Below are positions 39,917 to 48,888 of a stretch of 64,000 nt of DNA, piece by piece (the first letter of the stretch is position 1; each line of letters opens with the position of its first letter). The position numbers and the translations under genes were made by a program. The DNA is taken from assembly GCF_001894745.1 (NCBI RefSeq), contig NZ_BBYF01000018.1, forward strand, positions 62,001 through 126,000. The letters are read 5' to 3'. This DNA comes from Paenibacillus sp. NAIST15-1 (GTDB taxonomy: Bacteria > Bacillota > Bacilli > Paenibacillales > Paenibacillaceae). The notes beneath the pieces are model-generated. The model saw only the letters and a list, made by a program, of their open reading frames with translations. It made no database searches and was not told the origin of the DNA.

Positions 39917-41449
39917 TCACGCAGGTTCTCCACCTTGCTCTGCGGCTGCCGCACTCCCATGAGAGTGTTTAGACACCATTGTAACACGTCCCATAAGCAA
40001 AATGAACAAAAGGGAAAGCACCGCGATCGGAATGGACCACGCATAAACATGGGCAATGGAATCAGACAGCACACTGGTCAACTGTTTCAAAATTGGTTCC
40101 GGAATGGATGAACGTACTTGATCCTGCAGCAGTACCTGCGGATTGCCAAGCTGCTCCACAAGCTTTGGATCAGTCAGAACACCGCTGAAACGATCCCGTA
40201 AATAGGAGGTCTGTATACTCCCTAATATACTGATTCCGAGCGTATTGCCAAGTGTTTGGAAGAACCTCACTAGCGAATTGACTGTGCCCCGCTGCTGATA
40301 ATCCACCTTATGCTGTGCCGCGATCGAGGTAACGGGGAAGGAAGCACCTATCCCCAAGCCCATCATGATCATATATACAACCATCGTAGACATGGAGGTG
40401 TCAGGCGTTACCTGTGATAAAAGCACAACAGACAGCAGCAGCAATGTTCCCGAGATGAGCATAATATTGCGGAACGACATCTTTCTCAGCAGAAATCCTG
40501 CCGTAACGGTGCTGCAGACGAGTGCCAGCATCATCGGCGTCAGCACTGTACTGGCATTCGTCGCGGATCCGCCCACAACTCCTTGAATGAATAACGGAAT
40601 GAAGGTCGCTCCTGCCATCAACAGCATTCCAATTAGCAGCCCTGCCCCCATGCTCGCGGTAAACAGCTTACTCTTGAACAAACCAAGCGGGACGACTGGC
40701 TCTTGTACCTTCAACTCGACAATGATAAATAGAACAAACATAAGGAATGCCCCTGCAAAAAGCGAGATGATCGTCGGGGAAGACCATGCATAATCCTTGC
40801 CCCCCATCTCCAATCCGAACATGAAGCACAATATTGCAGCAACCAGCGTGAATGTTCCCAGCCAATCAATCTGCTGCTTCTTGAAGCTTAGTGTCTCCTG
40901 ATAGCCAAGCATAACAAGTAGAAGCGCAATCAATCCTAATGGAAGATTCACGTAGAAGATCCAGCGCCAGTGCAGGTGGTCGGAGAAAAAAGCTCCAGCC
41001 ATGGGCCCAAACACACTGGATAGACCAAATACTGCCCCGAACATTCCTGTCATCTTAGCTCGTTTTCCCTCTGGAAAAATATCGAACAGAATCGTAAATA
41101 CAACGGGCATAAGCGCACCGCCGCCAATACCCTGAATCGCACGATACCAAATTAATTCCTGCATCGAACTTGCCATTCCACATAGTGCCGAGCCTACCAT
41201 GAATACGATGATCCCGAGCATAAAGAATCGCTTGCGTCCGTACATATCAGATAACTTGCCGAACAACGGCATACACGCCACGCTTGCAATCAGATAAGCC
41301 GAGAACAACCATACATACTGTTCGAAGCCGCCAAGCTTGGCAACAATCGTCGGCACGGCTGTCGATATTATCGTCTGATCCAGCGACACAATCAATAGCC
41401 CGAGCAGAAGACCAATAACCGTTATGCGAGCACGAGAAGAAGAACCCAT
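39917..41449 (-). CDS. DHA2-family (EmrB/QacA) multidrug exporter
   Basis: This 510-residue transporter has about 14 hydrophobic segments. It carries the DHA2 signature LDQTIISTAVPTIV in TM1, motif A GKLSDMYGRKRFFM, and RAIQGIGGGALMPVVFTI with FGPMAGAFFSDHLHWRWIFY. ATG 41447-41449 is preferred because GAGGTGG precedes it. Its promoter has a TATAAT -10 and two perfect 16-bp palindromes. It is the first gene of an operon with padR, so drug-inducible, PadR-controlled efflux is likely. Confidence 0.92.
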   Translation of the reverse strand: MGSSSRARITVIGLLLGLLIVSLDQTIISTAVPTIVAKLGGFEQYVWLFSAYLIASVACMPLFGKLSDMYGRKRFFMLGIIVFMVGSALCGMASSMQELIWYRAIQGIGGGALMPVVFTILFDIFPEGKRAKMTGMFGAVFGLSSVFGPMAGAFFSDHLHWRWIFYVNLPLGLIALLLVMLGYQETLSFKKQQIDWLGTFTLVAAILCFMFGLEMGGKDYAWSSPTIISLFAGAFLMFVLFIIVELKVQEPVVPLGLFKSKLFTASMGAGLLIGMLLMAGATFIPLFIQGVVGGSATNASTVLTPMMLALVCSTVTAGFLLRKMSFRNIMLISGTLLLLSVVLLSQVTPDTSMSTMVVYMIMMGLGIGASFPVTSIAAQHKVDYQQRGTVNSLVRFFQTLGNTLGISILGSIQTSYLRDRFSGVLTDPKLVEQLGNPQVLLQDQVRSSIPEPILKQLTSVLSDSIAHVYAWSIPIAVLSLLFILLMGRVTMVSKHSHGSAAAAEQGGEPA

Positions 41450-41463
41450 CCTTACCACCTCTA

Positions 41464-41514
41464 TATTCAAATTTGAATAACGCGAACATAATTCATTATA
41501 TTCAAATTTGAATA
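41464..41514 (-). promoter_or_regulatory. Exporter promoter with two identical palindromic operators
   Basis: The perfect palindrome TATTCAAATTTGAATA occurs at 41464-41479 and 41499-41514. The upstream copy lies between a TTGCTT -35 and a TATAAT -10 on the minus strand; the other is next to the ribosome-binding site. Centre spacing is 35 bp. Confidence 0.82.
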
Positions 41515-41583
41515 CAAAGCAACTTTTTTATCGCATGATTTTGAAAATTTGTACGCATGTTTGTCCGTCAATGCACAAACAAA

Positions 41584-41614
41584 AGCCGTCAAGGAGCTTT
41601 ACTCCTCGACGGCT
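41584..41614 (-). terminator. Terminator after the LPXTG protein gene
   Basis: A 13-bp stem AGCCGTCGAGGAG / CTCCTTGACGGCT (one G-U) is followed by TTTGTTTG on the minus strand. Confidence 0.85.
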
Positions 41615-41620
41615 GATTCG

Positions 41621-44600
41621 TTAACGATCTGCTGCCCCTCTTTTGCTTAATCTCCACATTATGATAGCAGCGACGCACAAGAACAAACCGATGATTGGTT
41701 CAATCGGCGCTTGCTCACCAGTCTGAGGTAAGACGTTCGGGCGGTTCGGCTGCCGATCAACGTCCTGCTTCCCACCCAAATCGGTACCGTCCGCTTCATC
41801 CTCATTCGTTCCTTCAACCGGCTCTTTATCAGTACCTTGACCCTTATCTGGCTTCGTATCGCTATCCGGCTCTGTCGCTTCGCCTGGTTCGGGATTCGTA
41901 TCGCCATCTGGATTCCCAGGTTTGGTTTCTACGATTGTACCTGGAATCGTCGGCCGTTCCTGATTGCCCGGTTTGCCTGGCTCTACAGGCGTTCCAGGAT
42001 TGGTAGAACCTCCACCTCCAGGATTAGTAGGCCCCCCCGTTCCCGGTTCCGGATCTGGATTGACCGTTCTTATAATAAGTCCCGCATCAATCGTAAGATC
42101 CCGTGGTCGTTCCGCCGTAAGTACGATGTTGTCTGACCAGCCATTCGGATCCGCATCAGAATCGAGTACGCGATCATCTCCCTGATACCGTTTCGTGAAC
42201 GAATACCCCTCTGGGGCAATGAATCGAATCTTATAAGTACTGAGATCCAAATCATTAAATAAGTAGTAACCAGACTGATACACGTAATCGGTCACGGCAG
42301 GATCGTAGACCGATCCCGTGACAGTCGGATCATAGACCGAATTTGTCACCGAGCTGTAATACACGGAATGAGTGACAGTCGTAGTCAGCTTCTCATTATT
42401 GTGGTTATATAATTCGACCACAACCCCATTTAATCCAGTACCATTCTCATCTTGAATCCCATTGCCGTTCGTGTCGATCCATACATATTTGCCGATGGCT
42501 CCCTTGCCCGGAATAGATGGAATATCCTTCTTAATTAGGCCTGCGTCAATGTTATGGTTTTTGCCGCCCTGCTCCAGTGTAATGATATCTGTTCTGCCTT
42601 CCACATTCGCCTTGGAGTTCTTCCCTGGATTCGTTATCGCATCTTTCACCGTAAATGCATCATAGCCTTCCGGCAAGTGGAACGTAACGTAGTATTTGCC
42701 CGCATCCAAGCCAGTAAACAAATAGTATCCAGGCTGACCTTCGTGATTATTGCCGGTTACAGTGCTTTGTATTACCTTACCGTCACTCTCGCGATGCAAG
42801 TCGACGCGAACGCCGTTAACACCATGATCCGGTGCTTCATCCTGAATCCCATTGCCATTTTCATCGTACCAGACGTAATCCCCAATCTCTCCCTTTGGAT
42901 CGCCCTTTATCTTAATGCCGACCTTGAGCGGCTCTGCCGGGAGCATAGCCTTATCGCTAATGACCGGAGTCGCGGTGTATCCGAAGGAATTCCATGCGAT
43001 CTGATCATCGCTTGCAGGCGTGTCAACAGGCGCACGCATTGTCCATGTCAATTCCTTGGATTGGCCAGGAGCCAGTATGACATCACCAGCGAATTCGAAC
43101 TTTAAGGCTCGCACCTTCGATATATCTTGCGGAGGCTCTTTATCCCAGTTGCCACCTGTCATCGATATCTCTTCATCGAAGCTGTAATATACCGTTACAC
43201 CGTTCGGAGGCGATATCGGCTCCTTCAGAATCGGGGTCCACTTGCTGCCTCGCGGCGATTTGTCGATGACCCCGTGATCACCGATATGCGGAAGGGCATC
43301 TACGATCAAAAGGTTTTTGACGCCAATTGATCCCCGGTTCGTTACAGAGATCTTATACTTAAGTTCTCCGCCTGGCGCAACATTTCCGGTATCTGGATAC
43401 TTAGACCATTGCCCGTTATCCAAATCCCCTTGAACCCATTTTTCGGAGACCAAGCTATCGATGCCGTTCACATCAATTTTATCTCCGTTGTATACATACC
43501 ACTTGCCGTTTTCTTGCTTATAGCGCTGGTTCTTGAAGTTGGTCAGCCCGTTAATATAGTTGTGCCGTTCTGATGTGACCTCAACTTCATTGTAAACTTC
43601 GCCCGTCGGGGTATCCAGCTTCACTCTCGCTTCGAAGGTAAAGGTGAGCGCTTCGCCCTTCTGCAGCGTCAAGGAGTTGCTGCCTTCTGTACCCCACGCC
43701 CATGTAATCGGCGTACGCCCTTGCTGATCCTTCTTGGCTTCTGAGAACGTAGGGGCAGGCACCTGCTTGCCGTTAAGCGACCCTAGCTTCAAGCTGTCCG
43801 GCACATATTCCAATTCTTTCGGCAGCAGATCCGTTACAACCGGATCGCGAAACGGAACATCAATCGGACTGGCATTGGTTACAACGATCCTATAAGTTAC
43901 CGTGCCTCCTGGGGAAGTACTTTTTCCACTCACAACCGATTTATCCACTTCCAGCAGCGGACGCTTATCCACCGCCAATACCTTAACCCCCGTCAAATAC
44001 TCGGTCTTCTCACCATTGAAGCTGTATTCCATGCTTGCATAGTTAATCGTTTGTTTCCACTGCTTCGGGTGCTGCTTGGCTTCTTCGTTCGTAGGAAGGC
44101 CGTTATTTTTGTCCAGATAAGTAAAGTCATCGTTCGGGTACTTTTCTGTCAATCGAGGGAAATCGCCATACTTATAATCATCATGTTTGACACGATCATA
44201 AGAGGTTAATTGGTAACGAAGTTCTAAAACATCATGCGGACGGAACGCAACGGGTACATCTCCCAAAACAAGGCGAATGCCTTGAATGTCAGCGTTCAGA
44301 TCTGCTGCCAACAGCTTGTGTTGTGTCTTAAAGTTTAATTCCTTCCAGAGTTTCCAGTCGCTCTCATCAGGCGTGCTTTTCGACGTGTACTGAATTTCGT
44401 ACTTATCTTTATCTGCACCGTCAAAGGCTGGAATACGGATATACTGCAATTTCATGCCCTTCGGTGTCATATCTGTCATGACGGCTTTATCCAGAGGGAC
44501 ATTGGCAGCATTGCCTATTCCGCCAATATAAAAGCTGACTTCCTGGCCTTCCGACAATTCCTTCTCCTGACCGCTCCAGATTTGCTTGTAAATCCATATT

Positions 44601-45559
44601 CCTCCGCCAGGCTGCTTGATAAAGTCGTGTTCAGCCTTCGCAGTCAGTTCCTTGGCCGCATCTCCCAAAGGTTGATAAGATGCTTTGGCCGTATTCACCA
44701 CCGCTTTCGTGTTGCCGCTGCTCAGATCAATCACCTTATCTTTAGGATACAAAACCGTAACGAGTATGCTTTTGGAACGATCCGTTATTTTCTCCTTATT
44801 TAGCTCCTTCGCATCAATCTTCCATGTCAGAGTCTGTCCCTGTATGGAATCAGGCGCGGGGGCCGCCTTGGAGAATTCGGCTTCAGGCGGCAGAACGTCG
44901 GTAATCACTACATGGTCAATGTTGAGATTGCCGTCTTTGTCTGCCGGATTCTTGTTGTCCTTCAGCGTAATTTCGTAGACAACTTCCGTTCCTGGCTGCG
45001 GCTTCACACCTTCAACAGGTACGATTCGCTCCTTCGTAAGTATCCATTCCGCAGATGCCTTCCCTGTAACTGTTACAGGGTTCGATTCTACCTGCAAGCT
45101 TCCGGAATGGTGGATGAATGTTGCCGTTGCCGTTCCGGCAGTCCCGTCAGGCGTTGTGTGGTTAGGGAAATGGGCCTTCACCTGCAGTTTTCCCGTCGCG
45201 CCGGATGGGGTAGGATTTTTGAATGTAAACGTTACCTTATCCACGCCGCCCACATTCTCATGTTTGCTTACGACATGTTCAGATCCCTGCACTTCCTCGA
45301 ATACGATGCCCTCAGGCAAGGGAAGCACAATTTCCGCATTAGAATAGTCCTCTGTCGTGCTCGATAGACTGTAATCAATTGTGTAGGTAAAGGTTGCTCC
45401 TGTGAGCACAGTGTCCTTACTGCTGCTTAATCGCAATTGAATTCCTTGTGAGTCGTTACCATCTGCGTTCGCATGCGCCGAAACAGGCAGGAGCACTATG
45501 TTCAAGATGAGCAGCAGCGCCCATATTGACGCCTGTGCCCTTCTTAGTGTCCTCCTCAA
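41621..45559 (-). CDS. LPXTG cell-wall-anchored surface protein with DUF11 and SdrD-B domains
   Basis: This protein of about 1312 residues has a signal peptide (WALLLILNIVLLPVSAHAN), several DUF11/isopeptide-type repeats (for instance GTEVVYEITLKDN, GGTVTYRIVVTNAS, GGELKYKISVTNRGS), and two SdrD B-like domains (GDYVWYDENGNGIQDE and GKYVWIDTNGNGIQDE, with Ca-binding DxNGNGxQD). A Pro/Gly/Asp-rich wall-spanning stretch and the sortase signal LPQTG, with a hydrophobic tail and SKRGAADR, complete it. The second B domain carries a tandem 9-residue repeat. TTG 45557-45559 is proposed because GGGAG precedes it and it gives a normal signal peptide; ATG 45580 and GTG 45601 lack a box. No sortase is in the window. 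It is probably an adhesin or surface-layer component. Confidence 0.88.
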   Translation of the reverse strand: MRRTLRRAQASIWALLLILNIVLLPVSAHANADGNDSQGIQLRLSSSKDTVLTGATFTYTIDYSLSSTTEDYSNAEIVLPLPEGIVFEEVQGSEHVVSKHENVGGVDKVTFTFKNPTPSGATGKLQVKAHFPNHTTPDGTAGTATATFIHHSGSLQVESNPVTVTGKASAEWILTKERIVPVEGVKPQPGTEVVYEITLKDNKNPADKDGNLNIDHVVITDVLPPEAEFSKAAPAPDSIQGQTLTWKIDAKELNKEKITDRSKSILVTVLYPKDKVIDLSSGNTKAVVNTAKASYQPLGDAAKELTAKAEHDFIKQPGGGIWIYKQIWSGQEKELSEGQEVSFYIGGIGNAANVPLDKAVMTDMTPKGMKLQYIRIPAFDGADKDKYEIQYTSKSTPDESDWKLWKELNFKTQHKLLAADLNADIQGIRLVLGDVPVAFRPHDVLELRYQLTSYDRVKHDDYKYGDFPRLTEKYPNDDFTYLDKNNGLPTNEEAKQHPKQWKQTINYASMEYSFNGEKTEYLTGVKVLAVDKRPLLEVDKSVVSGKSTSPGGTVTYRIVVTNASPIDVPFRDPVVTDLLPKELEYVPDSLKLGSLNGKQVPAPTFSEAKKDQQGRTPITWAWGTEGSNSLTLQKGEALTFTFEARVKLDTPTGEVYNEVEVTSERHNYINGLTNFKNQRYKQENGKWYVYNGDKIDVNGIDSLVSEKWVQGDLDNGQWSKYPDTGNVAPGGELKYKISVTNRGSIGVKNLLIVDALPHIGDHGVIDKSPRGSKWTPILKEPISPPNGVTVYYSFDEEISMTGGNWDKEPPQDISKVRALKFEFAGDVILAPGQSKELTWTMRAPVDTPASDDQIAWNSFGYTATPVISDKAMLPAEPLKVGIKIKGDPKGEIGDYVWYDENGNGIQDEAPDHGVNGVRVDLHRESDGKVIQSTVTGNNHEGQPGYYLFTGLDAGKYYVTFHLPEGYDAFTVKDAITNPGKNSKANVEGRTDIITLEQGGKNHNIDAGLIKKDIPSIPGKGAIGKYVWIDTNGNGIQDENGTGLNGVVVELYNHNNEKLTTTVTHSVYYSSVTNSVYDPTVTGSVYDPAVTDYVYQSGYYLFNDLDLSTYKIRFIAPEGYSFTKRYQGDDRVLDSDADPNGWSDNIVLTAERPRDLTIDAGLIIRTVNPDPEPGTGGPTNPGGGGSTNPGTPVEPGKPGNQERPTIPGTIVETKPGNPDGDTNPEPGEATEPDSDTKPDKGQGTDKEPVEGTNEDEADGTDLGGKQDVDRQPNRPNVLPQTGEQAPIEPIIGLFLCVAAIIMWRLSKRGAADR
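42280..42384. repeat. 27-bp tandem repeat inside the second SdrD-B domain
   Basis: Four units encode VTHSVYYSS, VTNSVYDPT, VTGSVYDPA and VTDYVYQSG in frame. The insert sits in the loop between the LTTT strand and GYYLFNDL, where ordinary B domains have a short turn; the first B domain has no such expansion. Confidence 0.85.
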
Positions 45560-45738
45560 ATCGCTCCCTCTCCTTTCCATAAATAAGTTTGAGTCGTCCA
45601 CTTGGTAATTTTACCCACACGAACGACTTCCTTCTATCCTACTCAATGGCGCTGAACAAATTCTGAAATGAAAGTTGGGAGCAATCTTAAGCGATATGTA
45701 ATGATAGGGGAACTGAACTAAAATGCGAAGACAGAAAA

Positions 45739-45760
45739 AAGGCAGGCGATTGCCTGCCTT
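45739..45760 (-). terminator. Terminator of the serine dehydratase operon
   Basis: A perfect 9-bp stem AAGGCAGGC/GCCTGCCTT with a 4-nt loop is followed by TTTTC on the minus strand. Confidence 0.88.
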
Positions 45761-45839
45761 TGCCTAAATTGACGTAACGTTGAACTCCATCTCATGGCAT
45801 ATAAGCCAAACAAGCATCAAGGGAACTTTGGCGTTCGCG

Positions 45840-46450
45840 TTATTGGTCCAGCACGAGCTGTTCCAGCTTGCGGCCTGTCGGCGTGTTGGCCAGACCGCCT
45901 TCGGCAGTTTCGCGGAAGGAGCTTGGCATGGAACGTCCAACTTCATACATGGCCATAATCACCTCATCGGCCGGTATTCTGCTTTGGATGCCGGCTAAAG
46001 CCATATCCGCGGCAACGACCGCCGACGAAGCACCGACTCCGTTCCGCTTCACGCAAGGGACTTCTACAAGTCCTGCTACCGGGTCGCATACTAATCCCAG
46101 CATATTCTTGAGTGCAATCGCCATCGCATCTGCCGATTGCTGTGGTGTTCCGCTTGCCATTTCCACGACTGCCGCAGCAGCCATTCCCGTTGCGGACCCA
46201 ACCTCCGCTTGGCAGCCGCCCGCCGCACCCGCGATGAAGGCATTGTTCGCAATAACAAATCCAAATGCGCCTGTCGTAAATAGAAATTCAAGCATTTGCT
46301 CCCGCGTAGGGTTCAGCTTCTCCTTGACGGCGAACAAAACACCTGGAACAACACCTGCCGAAGCGCTACTTCTCTCTCCAGCATGGCGCGGGATATTTTA
46401 CACTGCTTTTCTTCGGCCAACCGGACAAGCTCGGCTACGCTATGGAACAT
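45840..46450 (-). pseudogene. sdaAA: L-serine dehydratase alpha subunit, disrupted by internal deletion and frame change
   Basis: ATG 46448-46450 (GGAGG six bases upstream) opens a normal SdaAA N-terminus, SVAELVRLAEEKQCKIS, for about 28 codons. Then, near 46368-46380, the sequence jumps to the motif SAGVVPGVLFAVKEKLNP in another frame and continues intact to the normal C-terminus (GGCQAEVG, VCDPVAGLVEVPC). About 85-90 residues of the roughly 290-residue family are missing, including the part before SAGVVPG that carries a conserved cysteine. The downstream ORF (45840-46337) could give only a C-terminal fragment. The intact beta subunit gene overlaps its start by 16 bp. An active dehydratase from this locus is unlikely. 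Confidence 0.85.
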
Positions 46451-47142
46451 GATTGTCCTCCTTCCGCGCTCGTGCGCTGGTAGGTTTGCACTTGCCATAT
46501 TTCTTTAATATGAGGGAGCGAATGCATACGATTGATTACAGTCACATCAACCGCTTGGTCAAGCTCGATGGCCATCAAGGCGCTCTCGCCTTTACCTGAA
46601 CGGGACACTTCCATATATCCGATGTTAATATGATGCTGTGCAAGCAGCGAGGTTACATTCGCCACGGCACCATGCTTGTCCTCATGCAGGACAAGCATGG
46701 CCGGGATTCTGCCAGCTGGGTTCGGATCCAATTGCTTGACTTCGCGGATTTCCATGCTGCCTCCACCGATTGACACACCGACGACTTCGATCGCTCCGCG
46801 CTTGTCCCGCAACGTGAGGCGTGCCGTATTCGGATGCTCACTCTCCTCCTCTGATGTCACGAAAGTAATGCGAACACCCTGCTCTTCTGCGATGCTGAGG
46901 GCATTCGGAATTCGCTCGTCTGACGTGTCAAAGTCCAGGATTCCGCTTACGATTGCCATATCTGTCCCATGCCCTTTGTATGTTTTCGCAAATGAACCGT
47001 ATAAGGTAACCGTGACGGATTCTGGCAGCCGTCCGAACAGATTGCGGGCTGCACGTCCAATTCGGTTGGCTCCTGCCGTATGCGAACTGGATGGACCGAT
47101 CATGATAGGGCCGATAATATCAAATACAGATGTGAACGGCAT
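46435..47142 (-). CDS. sdaAB: L-serine dehydratase beta subunit
   Basis: This 235-residue subunit of the iron-sulfur L-serine dehydratase converts serine to pyruvate and ammonia together with the alpha subunit. It starts with SVFDIIGPIMIGPSSSHTAGA, the substrate-binding signature, and ends with an ACT-type domain (IPAMLVLHEDKHGAVANVTSLL; INIGYMEVSRSGKGESALM). It is full length. It lies 69 bp after the permease gene and overlaps the damaged sdaAA. With that partner broken, its product may have no function unless another alpha subunit exists elsewhere. Confidence 0.93.
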   Translation of the reverse strand: MPFTSVFDIIGPIMIGPSSSHTAGANRIGRAARNLFGRLPESVTVTLYGSFAKTYKGHGTDMAIVSGILDFDTSDERIPNALSIAEEQGVRITFVTSEEESEHPNTARLTLRDKRGAIEVVGVSIGGGSMEIREVKQLDPNPAGRIPAMLVLHEDKHGAVANVTSLLAQHHINIGYMEVSRSGKGESALMAIELDQAVDVTVINRMHSLPHIKEIWQVQTYQRTSAEGGQSCSIA

Positions 47143-47211
47143 AACAATCCTCCTCTTACACAGAATTGATGAATGATTGATGCTACTAACTTCGTTATAT
47201 CTTGTTCTGGT

Positions 47212-48273
47212 TTACGCTACTTCAGCGCCCGCCGTGGCTGCAGGCTTAGGAGCCGGCGCGGTGCCGCGAATCTCGGCGACTGTGCGAATCTTGTAGTTTT
47301 TGAAGATTCGCGACCCGATGAGACCAGCCGTGATGCCGCAAAGGGCACAAAGGGCTGCCGCAATCGTTACCGTAAGCGGGTCGTTGAAGCCGTACATGAC
47401 CATGAGTCCCGCAATTGGGGTTGCCGTACCTGTCGCATTATTCGTCAGATTGAACAATGCCACGACGACCCCAGCCATCGCCCCTCCTAGAAAGTTGGTT
47501 ACATACACCGGAATCGGATTGGCTGATATGATGTCTGCTTGCGTTAATGGTTCAATCGCCACCGCAATTGTGTCTTTTCGGTCACCGAACTTCATACGAT
47601 GGAAAAAGACGAAGTTCATAAAGGATGATCCCATGACGGACAAGGCTCCGATGGCCATCGGTAAGCCCGTAAGTCCCAGCATGGCAGTAAGTGCCATCGA
47701 GCTGAGCGGTGCGGTTGCCACGACGGTTATGACTCCACCAAGCACGATACCCATCACGATTGGATTATCATTAGCCGCCGTCGTAATGATGCCGCCAATA
47801 TTAAGCAATGTCGCATTGACTACTGGTGTTGCTATGTTTGCTACAAATCTAACGAGCGGTGCAGCAACGATGATGCAGACGATGAGATCAAGTCCATCCG
47901 GGACTTTCTTTTCAATCAGTTTGACAAGGAATGATACGAGATAACCAGCAATGAAACCAGGCAGCAATCCTGATCCCGCACAAGCTGCCCCAAGCAGCAG
48001 AGCATAGACAGGGGACACGCCCATTGCAAGCGCTACCAATGCAGCTGCGGCCACACCGCCCATACTGCCGGAAGCGAGCCCAACCTCCTTGGCAAGACTG
48101 AAGCCGAACAAATCGCCACCTACATAACTTTGAAATGCTTCTACCAAAAAACTGGCAACTGCCGCATTTGCTAGGGCTCCCATTGCCTTCATGCCGTTAG
48201 GTGCTTTGAAGCTGAAAAGGGAGAAAAGGGACAATACAAGCAATAGTAGGGCTGTACCGATTACGATGTCCAT
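47212..48273 (-). CDS. PTS_EIIC_2-type membrane permease
   Basis: This 353-residue, very hydrophobic protein (about ten membrane segments, Gly/Ala-rich) is typical of the PTS_EIIC_2 group, which lacks fused EIIA or EIIB domains. Segments such as GMKAMGALANAAVASFLVE, NIGGIITTAANDNPIVMGI and GSSFMNFVFFHRMKFGDRKD are characteristic of this group. GGAGG precedes the start. It heads the operon with the serine dehydratase genes and is divergent from a YheO-like regulator. It may import an amino acid such as serine rather than a sugar; that is inferred from context only. Confidence 0.75.
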   Translation of the reverse strand: MDIVIGTALLLLVLSLFSLFSFKAPNGMKAMGALANAAVASFLVEAFQSYVGGDLFGFSLAKEVGLASGSMGGVAAAALVALAMGVSPVYALLLGAACAGSGLLPGFIAGYLVSFLVKLIEKKVPDGLDLIVCIIVAAPLVRFVANIATPVVNATLLNIGGIITTAANDNPIVMGIVLGGVITVVATAPLSSMALTAMLGLTGLPMAIGALSVMGSSFMNFVFFHRMKFGDRKDTIAVAIEPLTQADIISANPIPVYVTNFLGGAMAGVVVALFNLTNNATGTATPIAGLMVMYGFNDPLTVTIAAALCALCGITAGLIGSRIFKNYKIRTVAEIRGTAPAPKPAATAGAEVA

Positions 48274-48419
48274 ACGTGACGCTCCTCCTTCATGGGTACA
48301 AAGTGTAGTAACCGCTTACAAAACATTAAAAGTACATTTATACTGCGACAAGATTGATTGAAATACATATTAAATGAATGAATGATTATTAGTTAATAAA
48401 CTCAAAAATAATTGAGTCT

Positions 48420-48768
48420 ATCAACTTCAATTTGATTGTATCAACTTTTCTATATTTACACAATTCTTTTATACATACTTTCTGGAATTGCCGCAATTTA
48501 CCTTTGTTAAGCAGTTTGCTATGACTAATAATTCAAGAAATACGGAAACAGAATGGAAAAGGAAAACGCTTTACTATCTTTATAAGTGCGGCACGTCTCC
48601 CTATTTCATATCGTAACTTAGCTACAACTCATAGCGAATGTCTAACGGATGATTTTGGAAAGTAGAGATGAATCAGGGATTGATTGCGGTTGAAGTTCGC
48701 GTTATGATAATAGTAATTTATCATTACTAATTGTTGATATAATCAACTTCATTTTATTCCATCAACTA
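48420..48768. promoter_or_regulatory. Two clusters of ATCAACT direct repeats in the divergent intergenic region
   Basis: ATCAACTT occurs at 48420 and 48440 (20 bp apart), and ATCAACT at 48742 and 48761 (19 bp apart). Both clusters are accompanied by TTTGATTGTA, and the second begins within GTTGAT-ATA-ATCAAC. They flank the 590-bp gap between the permease gene and the YheO-like gene, one cluster near each. No gene is seen in the gap. Confidence 0.6.
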
Positions 48769-48888
48769 TTTTTGATTGTAAGATTGTCAGAGCTTCATTA
48801 TTGTGTTGTATCAAGCAATATAATATTTCTCGAATGACAAAGAAATCTTCTAGTCAAATTCGGGTTGTCTAGGGAAGGACTTGATGCA

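Noticed and set aside
42280-42384. Short regular repeats considered as a CRISPR array
   Set aside because: The repeats are contiguous, without spacers, and encode an in-frame peptide repeat inside a surface protein.
45840-46450. Programmed frameshift in sdaAA
   Set aside because: The break comes with a loss of about 90 codons, so a frameshift alone would not restore the protein.
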